Assembly (NCBI GenBank): GCA_031267015.1
Contig: JAIRZW010000105.1
Location: 1 to 9,100 of the forward strand
DNA: 9,100 bases
Direction of reading: 5' to 3'
Origin: Heliobacteriaceae bacterium
Lineage (GTDB): Bacteria; Cyanobacteriota; Vampirovibrionia; Gastranaerophilales; Gastranaerophilaceae
The notes below the pieces were generated by a model. That model searched no databases. It was not told the DNA's origin and saw only the letters and a program-made list of their open reading frames with translations. Position numbers and translations under genes: made by a program. This document shows, one piece after another, positions 4,111 to 9,100 of the stretch. The first letter of the stretch is position 1. Each line of letters starts with the position of its first letter.

Positions 4111-7100
4111 ATGCTGATTAATGCGGATTTGTCGTCGAATAAAACAGAATTGCTGGTAGAGGAGTATGCGGGGCTTTTGAACTCGGGCGTCGGGGCCTCT
4201 GAAATCCTTGTGCTCGTACCCAACTCAGGCATGAAATATAAGTTTATTGATAAAACGCTTGAAAAATTGACCGTTGATTCGCTTGAGAAACTTGAAGTGC
4301 ATTCGTTTTTTTCGCTTGTGTATAATACGGTGATTGATAACTGGGCGTTTCTGGAAAACATCAATCCGTATCCGGGCGCCGTAATCCTCCCGAACCTTGC
4401 CGGGCTTGAGGTTTCGCAGTTTATTCTGAAAGACATACTGAAAGAAGTGCCCTTTAAGGGTTACAACTCCAAAAAATCCCTGCTTCATCAGCTTTTCAGA
4501 CGGTATTCGCTAATTGTGCAAAATAACCTGTCAGACAAAGACGTTGACGAGCGCTCGGCTGCTTTAGGCGAAAGCTTTGCACCCGACGCTAAAATTGCTT
4601 TGAAAAAATTACTGGCAAAAACCTTGGAATTGCGCGATTTTGACTACCTGCGCCAGACGCTTGTTTTTAATTACATTTACAAAAACACGAATTACTTTGA
4701 CAAAATAAAATACCTGCTCGTGGACGACGGCGATGAGATTACGCCGGTTTGTTTTGATTTTCTGGAATACCTTGCGCCGCAGCTGGAGGATTTTTTTATT
4801 GCTTACGACGAATCCGGCAGCACGCGCATGGGGTATTTGAGCGCGGACAGACGGGTTGCATTTGAAAAAATCTTCCCCTCCCCCGGCACTGTATTGGCCA
4901 CTGACTGCAATCCCCGCAATTATATAAATATACATTACCCCTCCAAGCGTGCGGACATGCTCGACGCGGCAATCCAAAAAATCAACGACCTAACCGCTCA
5001 CGGTGTCCTGCCGTCGGAAATCGCAATCGTAACCCCCGTAGTCGACGACATGCTTAAATTCACCCTGAAAGAAAACATAAGACACAACACAAACCTTGTG
5101 TTTCTGTCCGGAAGCGAAAAGCTAATCCAAAACCGGCTTGTACGTGCTGTTTTAGCGATTTTGAAGGACGAGTTGGGGGAATTCGATTTGCGCGCAATCC
5201 TCTCGGATTTTTTGGGAATCCCGATTAAATACTGCCGTAAAGTCTTTGAGGGTGAACCTCCGGAGTTCAGGCTCGACGAATACGCGCAAAAATATAACAA
5301 ATTTTTAAAAGTCCGTGAGCAGCTTAAAAACAGCCGCGCAAAACTTTCCGAGCAGATTTACGAAATTTATCAGGAGCTGGCGGAGTTTGACGTGATAAAT
5401 TACAAAGAATTAACCAAATTCAATTTTTTCATAAAACAGCTGCAGGATTTTGAGAACATTTTCGGGCCGGAATTCAATTTGCGCAAGAGCGAGATTATCA
5501 CGCAGATTGAAAACTCGATTATCTCCGAAAACCCATATTCTGTAAACGAGCTTGCGGAGCGCGATTTGGTAATCGGCACCCCGCAAAAGATTATTGACAA
5601 TCAGATTAAGACAAAATACCAATTCTGGCTGGATGTTACAAGCAACGAGTGGATTAAAAGCGACACCGGACCGCTGTATAATGCCTGGGTATTCCAGCGC
5701 GGCTGGGAAAAAGACGCGTTTACGATTGATGATAACATTGAGCTTTCACAGGAAAAAACCACCCGAATCCTGCGCAAACTAACGCTTTGCACCTCAGACG
5801 AAATCCACGCCTACTCAAGCGTTTTTGACGGCAGCGGCATAGAGAACTTCGGAGGGATAGAACAGGCTCTCCCTCTCCCCAACGTGGGAGAGGGTGGGCG
5901 AAGCCCGGGTGAGGGGGCAACTCCCATAACTCCGAGAGCCGACCAGCAGCCGGTTCTGGATTACCAATCCGGGAAAATGGCGATTTCAGCGGTTCCGGGC
6001 GCCGGAAAAACAACTATATTGCTGGCGTTAATTTTGAAGCTTCTTGAGCGCGGCACAAACCCTGATAATATTTTTGTAATGACCTACATGGAATCCGCCG
6101 CGCGCAACTTTCGCGACCGGATTAAGACATACCGGCCGGATTCAGCCCTGCCTAATATCAGCACGATTCACGGGCTTGCGCTGAAAATTCTCAAAGAAAA
6201 CGGGAATTTTGAACGCCTCGGGCTTGCGTCTGACTTTGAGATTTGCGACGACACCCAGCGCTCACGAATTGTACGCGAAATCGCCGCGGGCTTAAAACTC
6301 AAAAAGACGGAAACCGACGAATTTGACCGCGCAGTGTCTGTGTTCAAAATCTCCGCCGGAAATAAACTCTCAACCCTCAACTCTCAACCCTCAACCGATA
6401 AAAAACTCCAAAAGTTTCACCAATTCTTTGAAGCCTACCAAACCGCGCTGAAAGAAGCGAACTTGATTGACTACGACGACATGCTGACTTCGTCTGTGCG
6501 ACTGCTGGAGGAAAACGTGGACATTTTGGCGTATTATCAGGGAATTTGCCATTACATAATCGAGGACGAAGCACAGGATTCGTCTTCAATCCAGCAGCGG
6601 CTGCTTAACCTTTTGAGCGGCAAGCACGGCAATCTAATCCGCTGCGGCGACATAAACCAGGCAATTACAACGACTTTTTCCAACGCAGACGTTGAGGGTT
6701 TTCGTAAATTCATCTCCGAAGGTCAAGCAGTAAGCATGGACTGCTCTCAGCGCTGCACTCAGGATGTTTGGGAGCTTGCAAACAAGCTTGTGCGTTGGGG
6801 CAGCGCCCCCCTTGTTAAGGGCAGCGGGGGGATTCCGTTTTATGAAATCTTCATGAAGCCTGTCGAAGGCAAAAACCCTCAAACACAAAACGCAATCCAT
6901 GCAAAGATTCTGGAAACCACTTTTGAGGAAAAAAATTACATCCTGAAAACAATTAAAGGGGTTCTGAAAAAAGACCCGAAAGCCACAATCGGCATACTTT
7001 TGCGCAACAATTTCCAGGTTGCGCAGTGGACAAGTTTTATTAATGACAGCGGGCTGAAAGCCATTACCCGCAGTGAATGTCTTGAACAAAAGTCGATTTT

Positions 7101-7938
7101 CCGTACGATTTTCGCGGTAATGCAAATGGTTTTGAAGCCTTTTGACAATAACGTAATCGCGGACAACTACGAAATCCTTGCTGAATCTGGGCATTACAAC
7201 CCCCGTCTTGGCGCGCAAATCCGCAAAATGGATACCCCTTTTATTGAAATGAATTGTGACAACATCGACAATATGCACCTTGCGCAGTTTTACTGGGATT
7301 TGACTTACTGGCTTTCGTTCACGTACCTTACGCCCGACGAACTTGCCATCAAAATCGGTCTTCACTACCACACGTCCGAAATCGAAAAATCCAATGTTTA
7401 CCTGATTGCGACTCTGATTAAGCGGTTGAACGGGGATTTTCCGACCGTAACCAGGCGTATTGGCGAACTGTCCAAAAAGCCGTCATTGAGCGGGTTTAAG
7501 TTTTTCTCGGAAGAAGACGAAAACAACCGCGAATTTTTCGCCGGCAAGGTTCAAATCATGACGCTTCACAAATCAAAAGGCGACGAATTTGACTATGTTT
7601 TTCTGCCGGAAATGGCGGAAAAAAATCTGCCGCTAAGCCTTGAGCAGATTAAACTGCGTGCGTCCGAAGATTTTATCGAAAACGTGCGGCGCCTGAGTCC
7701 GACTTACAAGCCAAAAACCGAACACGAAATCAAACAGGGGCTTCTGGCTGAAAACCTGCGGCTTTTGTACGTCGCAATCACGCGTGCGCGCAAACACCTG
7801 TACTTCACGGTAAGCCAAAAAGCAAAATCGTTTGAAAAGGTTATGGCGCAAGAGCCGAGCGCTGTGTTTAAATCAATTCTCCCTCTCCCTACGGGAGAGG
7901 GTGGGCGAAGCCCGGGTGAGGGGGCGTATTATGTTTAG
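4111..7938 (+). CDS. Double helicase: AddB-like pseudo-helicase fused to a UvrD/PcrA-type SF1A helicase
   Basis: A 1275-residue protein with two helicase-like halves. Residues 1-585 follow the AddB order: a Walker A remnant (SSNKT, K11) without its glycines, LVPNS at 35-39, VHSF at 63-66, a Walker B-like LLVDDGDE at 202-209, a motif III-like segment (IAYDESGSTRMG) and a 2A-like domain from about 271. Residues 604-1255 form a full SF1A motor: Q motif at Q612, Walker A AVPGAGKT at 627-634 (K633), motif Ia from M657, DEAQD at 819-823, GDINQ at 846-850, SQR with R881, TLHKSKGDEFD at 1151-1161 and YVAITRARK at 1220-1228. Motif III lacks the usual YxFRGA ending. The order fits AddAB-like break processing, with the N-terminal half as a DNA-scanning or structural partner; this is inference. 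Palindromic repeats encode the linker (about 587-603) and the C-terminus (1257-1272); other repeats lie at 6368-6395 and 6802-6833. A lone UvrD homologue with an unrelated N-terminal domain is the alternative. Confidence 0.85.
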   Translation: MLINADLSSNKTELLVEEYAGLLNSGVGASEILVLVPNSGMKYKFIDKTLEKLTVDSLEKLEVHSFFSLVYNTVIDNWAFLENINPYPGAVILPNLAGLEVSQFILKDILKEVPFKGYNSKKSLLHQLFRRYSLIVQNNLSDKDVDERSAALGESFAPDAKIALKKLLAKTLELRDFDYLRQTLVFNYIYKNTNYFDKIKYLLVDDGDEITPVCFDFLEYLAPQLEDFFIAYDESGSTRMGYLSADRRVAFEKIFPSPGTVLATDCNPRNYINIHYPSKRADMLDAAIQKINDLTAHGVLPSEIAIVTPVVDDMLKFTLKENIRHNTNLVFLSGSEKLIQNRLVRAVLAILKDELGEFDLRAILSDFLGIPIKYCRKVFEGEPPEFRLDEYAQKYNKFLKVREQLKNSRAKLSEQIYEIYQELAEFDVINYKELTKFNFFIKQLQDFENIFGPEFNLRKSEIITQIENSIISENPYSVNELAERDLVIGTPQKIIDNQIKTKYQFWLDVTSNEWIKSDTGPLYNAWVFQRGWEKDAFTIDDNIELSQEKTTRILRKLTLCTSDEIHAYSSVFDGSGIENFGGIEQALPLPNVGEGGRSPGEGATPITPRADQQPVLDYQSGKMAISAVPGAGKTTILLALILKLLERGTNPDNIFVMTYMESAARNFRDRIKTYRPDSALPNISTIHGLALKILKENGNFERLGLASDFEICDDTQRSRIVREIAAGLKLKKTETDEFDRAVSVFKISAGNKLSTLNSQPSTDKKLQKFHQFFEAYQTALKEANLIDYDDMLTSSVRLLEENVDILAYYQGICHYIIEDEAQDSSSIQQRLLNLLSGKHGNLIRCGDINQAITTTFSNADVEGFRKFISEGQAVSMDCSQRCTQDVWELANKLVRWGSAPLVKGSGGIPFYEIFMKPVEGKNPQTQNAIHAKILETTFEEKNYILKTIKGVLKKDPKATIGILLRNNFQVAQWTSFINDSGLKAITRSECLEQKSIFRTIFAVMQMVLKPFDNNVIADNYEILAESGHYNPRLGAQIRKMDTPFIEMNCDNIDNMHLAQFYWDLTYWLSFTYLTPDELAIKIGLHYHTSEIEKSNVYLIATLIKRLNGDFPTVTRRIGELSKKPSLSGFKFFSEEDENNREFFAGKVQIMTLHKSKGDEFDYVFLPEMAEKNLPLSLEQIKLRASEDFIENVRRLSPTYKPKTEHEIKQGLLAENLRLLYVAITRARKHLYFTVSQKAKSFEKVMAQEPSAVFKSILPLPTGEGGRSPGEGAYYV
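5871..5917 (+). repeat. Palindromic repeat element, copy at the helicase inter-module linker
   Basis: CCCTCTCCC (5871-5879), a 6-nt loop and GGGAGAGGG (5886-5894) form a 9-bp stem. T, then GGGC-GAA-GCCC (5896-5906) forms a second hairpin, and GGGTGAGGGGG closes the element. It is translated in frame as LPLPNVGEGGRSPGEGA, residues 587-603, exactly between the pseudo-helicase half and the active helicase half. The copy at 7881-7924 is nearly identical apart from a shorter first loop. Confidence 0.85.
6368..6395 (+). repeat. Heptanucleotide tandem repeat (YCTCAAC x4) inside the helicase gene
   Basis: Four tandem units alternate TCTCAAC and CCTCAAC, equal to two perfect copies of a 14-bp period. 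They are translated as STLNSQPST between ISAGNKL and DKKLQKF, in the helical insert before motif II of the active helicase. The unit length is not a multiple of three, so units must be gained or lost in threes to keep the frame. Heptanucleotide short tandem repeats are known from cyanobacteria, but whether this is related is unknown. Confidence 0.75.
6802..6833 (+). repeat. C-rich/G-rich palindromic repeat inside the helicase gene
   Basis: CCCCCCTT (6806-6813), GTT, AAGGG (6817-6821), CAGC and GGGGGG (6826-6831) make an imperfect palindrome with a 5-bp core hairpin. It is read in frame as SAPLVKGSGGIP, which breaks up the sequence after motif IV (NKLVRW) of the helicase. It resembles dispersed CCCCCTTGTTAAGGGGG-type repeats found in many bacterial genomes, as recalled. 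It is different in sequence from the CCCTCTCCC element. Confidence 0.55.
7881..7924 (+). repeat. Palindromic repeat element, copy at the helicase 3' end
   Basis: CCCTCTCCC (7881-7889), a 3-nt loop (TAC), GGGAGAGGG (7893-7901), T, the GGGC-GAA-GCCC hairpin (7903-7913) and GGGTGAGGGG. It encodes PLPTGEGGRSPGEGA near the helicase C-terminus, in the same orientation and reading frame as the linker copy. Its terminal GAGGGG lies 6 nt before the nuclease ATG and serves as that gene's likely ribosome-binding site. Confidence 0.85.
7918..7924 (+). promoter_or_regulatory. Ribosome-binding site (GAGGGGG) of the nuclease, supplied by the repeat element
   Basis: GAGGGGG lies 6 nt upstream of the ATG at 7931 and is the 3' end of the repeat element. 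No other purine-rich site is present, so nuclease translation probably depends on this repeat and on coupling to the overlapping helicase gene. Confidence 0.65.
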
Positions 7939-8533
7939 CCCGAGCATGCTAAAAACCTTTGCGCAATGCCCGCGAAAATATTACTTACAATACGTGGAAA
8001 AAATTTCCGTACCGCAAAGAACAAGCTTTTTCGAAAAAGGTAAAAAAATCCATGCGCTTGCGCATTATTATTTACGCGGGGATAATACCGCCAAGCTTGA
8101 GCAGTCCCTAAACGCAGATGAGCGGCAGGTTTGGCAGGCATTACTCGGCAATGAATATTTTAACAAAACCTATGTTGCATCAGAATATAATTTATCATGC
8201 AAGGTTGGCGGATACTGGATTGGCGGCCGGCTTGACGCCTTAATGCGCGACGATTCAGGCTTCTACATCCTCGACTACAAAACCGGCGCAATCCCCAAAA
8301 ACCCTGAAAACGATTATCAAACCATGGTTTACCTGCTTGCGGGGCAGAAAAAATACCGCCCGCTAAAATTCGTCTACATTGGCCTAAAGGAAAACAAAAA
8401 TAGCATAGTCGACTTTAACCCTGCTCACGAAGATGCAATAATCGGGATTTGCGACAAAATCACCAGCGAAAAAACCTTTGCGCAATCCAACAATTGCAAA
8501 TGGTGCGAGTTCAAAAAAATCTGCGGCAATTAA
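7931..8533 (+). CDS. RecB/Cas4-type PD-(D/E)XK nuclease with iron-sulfur cysteines
   Basis: A 200-residue nuclease of the PDDEXK_1 (RecB/AddB/Cas4) superfamily. It begins MFSPSMLKTFAQCPRKYYLQY, the usual opening of the family. Catalytic residues visible are H45 (HALAHYYL), D102 (GGRLDAL), D115 and K117 (ILDYKTG), with a Q130/Y134 helix (QTMVYLLAG) following. C13 with C189-x2-C192-x5-C198 matches the four-cysteine 4Fe-4S staple of AddB and Cas4. The protein should cut DNA ends with metal ions, probably beside the preceding helicase. Its start overlaps the helicase stop by 8 bp and uses a ribosome site in the repeat element, so the two are made together. A longer frame reaching 7832 exists but only copies the helicase in another frame. 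No cas gene or CRISPR is nearby, so a recombination role is more likely than spacer acquisition. The stop shares TTAA with the convergent pilin gene. Confidence 0.88.
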   Translation: MFSPSMLKTFAQCPRKYYLQYVEKISVPQRTSFFEKGKKIHALAHYYLRGDNTAKLEQSLNADERQVWQALLGNEYFNKTYVASEYNLSCKVGGYWIGGRLDALMRDDSGFYILDYKTGAIPKNPENDYQTMVYLLAGQKKYRPLKFVYIGLKENKNSIVDFNPAHEDAIIGICDKITSEKTFAQSNNCKWCEFKKICGN

Positions 8534-9100
8534 GGATTTTGCAGCATTTTCTGCATTGTTTTGCCTGTCAGACTTCCGCTTAAACAGCCTGTTATCTGTC
8601 CAAACACCAATCCTGTCGACGGACTCCCGCCCGTATAAAAACCAAATATATCCTGACCCCACGTATTAGGGCCTTTTTTACCATTAACATCCATGATAAG
8701 AACCAAGCCGTTAGCATATGAAATTATAATTTGACCGTCTGCTAAAACATACGCCGGCAAAGATTTATCAATATAGTCCTGAGTCCACCCGGTGCAGCCG
8801 ACCATTCCGGCTGCTATTTCCTCAGGAGACATCTCGGGATTCGCATCCTGTTTAAGTGTATCAAGCCCTTTATATTTGGGTATGCAGCCATTGGCCAGAG
8901 CGTTATTTTTGCAGGACTTTACTATCTTTAAGTTTTTTTCAACTTCGGGCCATAAAAACCTGCACTCAGCTGTTATGCCGCCTGTGCCACCTGGGCCGCC
9001 AATAAGGTAATAGCACTCCGGCGTATATCCTAAATCAGCCTCTGCTTGTTTGTATGCCTGGCTTATCATTGAATACGATTTTTTAAACTGTGTTTTAAGT
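8530..9100 (-). CDS. Pilin-like secreted protein, N-terminus beyond the right edge
   Basis: The frame is open from the stop at 8530 to the window edge; an internal ATG at 9069 is not the true start, since in-frame codons upstream read LKTQFKKSYS. That segment, followed by MISQAYKQAEADLGY, looks like the part of a type IV pilin-like protein just after the N-terminal helix. Compare RIKKFYSVINQAVM in the pilin at 816-1424. The visible 190 residues have many cysteines (for example ECYYL, ECRFL, SCKNNALANGC, GCTGW, GCLSG), a Gly-rich GGPGGTGG stretch and a late VLADGQIIISYANG...VLIMDVNGKKGPNTWGQDIF block. I recall that block from Gastranaerophilales pseudopilin-like proteins, where an xDxNGxKxPNxxGxDxF motif is common. 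It is probably exported and disulfide-bonded. The prepilin signal must lie beyond the edge and was not seen. No promoter is visible. Confidence 0.8.
   Translation of the reverse strand, partial: LKTQFKKSYSMISQAYKQAEADLGYTPECYYLIGGPGGTGGITAECRFLWPEVEKNLKIVKSCKNNALANGCIPKYKGLDTLKQDANPEMSPEEIAAGMVGCTGWTQDYIDKSLPAYVLADGQIIISYANGLVLIMDVNGKKGPNTWGQDIFGFYTGGSPSTGLVFGQITGCLSGSLTGKTMQKMLQNP

Noticed and set aside
6365..6395. CRISPR-like or direct-repeat array in the CTCAACC region
   Set aside because: Units are only 7 bp, directly adjacent with no spacers, and lie within an intact reading frame; this is a simple tandem repeat.
6634..7371. A long open frame (245 codons) on the minus strand inside the helicase gene
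   Set aside because: It is antisense to the region between helicase motifs II and V, shows no recognisable domain or ribosome site, and the sense frame carries all the helicase motifs.
7832..7930. N-terminal extension of the nuclease back to an ATG at 7832
   Set aside because: It only re-reads the helicase 3' end and the repeat element in another frame, while the family's usual N-terminus starts at 7931 with a good ribosome-binding site.
7931..8533. Assignment of the nuclease as Cas4
   Set aside because: The cysteine and catalytic pattern is shared by AddB and other RecB-like nucleases, and no cas1, cas2 or CRISPR repeat is visible; the helicase partner fits recombination better.
8534..8553. 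A TGCAG/CTGCA hairpin just past the nuclease stop as a plus-strand terminator
   Set aside because: The stem is only 5 bp with weak GC content and the following tract is interrupted (TTGTTTT); it lies in the coding sequence of the convergent pilin gene.
9067..9069. ATG at 9069 as the start of the right-edge pilin-like protein
   Set aside because: The frame stays open upstream to the window edge and encodes a pilin-like segment (LKTQFKKSYS), so the real start is outside the window.

Overview
The window looks like chromosomal DNA from a gut-type Vampirovibrionia/Melainabacteria genome (Candidatus Gastranaerophilales), the non-photosynthetic relatives of cyanobacteria. The main clue is the pseudopilin at 816-1424, whose N-terminus (FTLAEVLITLGIIGVVAALT) is, from memory, the form very common in that group. 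A second, edge-truncated pilin-like protein lies at 8530-9100. This placement is an inference from remembered family resemblance, not a search result. Gene density is high: no gene-free stretch exceeds about 105 bp, and those gaps are filled by promoters, a hairpin and a terminator. No tRNA, rRNA, CRISPR array or transposase was seen.

Layout. Minus strand 33-710: a P-loop ATPase-like protein of unknown role. Plus strand 816-1424: a pseudopilin with its own sigma70 promoter. Plus strand 1445-2640: spmA and spmB, overlapping by 4 bp. Minus strand 2633-3664: a protein-kinase-fold protein converging on spmB with an 8-bp overlap. Minus strand 3770-4012: a DUF2582-type winged-helix protein, followed by a hairpin terminator. 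Plus strand 4111-8533: a two-gene operon that is the most interesting part. A 1275-residue protein has a degenerate AddB-like helicase half fused to a complete UvrD/PcrA-type SF1 helicase half. It overlaps by 8 bp a 200-residue RecB/Cas4-type nuclease with the four cysteines of an iron-sulfur staple. Together they look like a compact rearrangement of AddAB: pseudo-motor, motor and Fe-S nuclease. They plausibly act as a double-strand-break end-processing machine. Minus strand 8530 to the right edge: the pilin-like protein, sharing a TTAA with the nuclease stop.

Two further layers run across the genes. First, several small repeats sit inside coding sequence without breaking the frame. Three copies of a CCCTCTCCC...GGGAGAGGG...GGGTGAGGGG palindromic element lie at the spmA C-terminus, at the helicase inter-module linker and at the helicase C-terminus, where the element's 3' end supplies the nuclease ribosome-binding site. 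A YCTCAAC heptamer tandem array and a C-rich/G-rich palindrome lie within the helicase. Second, three genes (33-710, 1445-2122, 4111-7938) have a -10 hexamer exactly 6 nt before the ATG and no Shine-Dalgarno, so their mRNAs are probably leaderless. The pilin and winged-helix genes instead share a strong ATGGAGGTAA ribosome-binding idiom.
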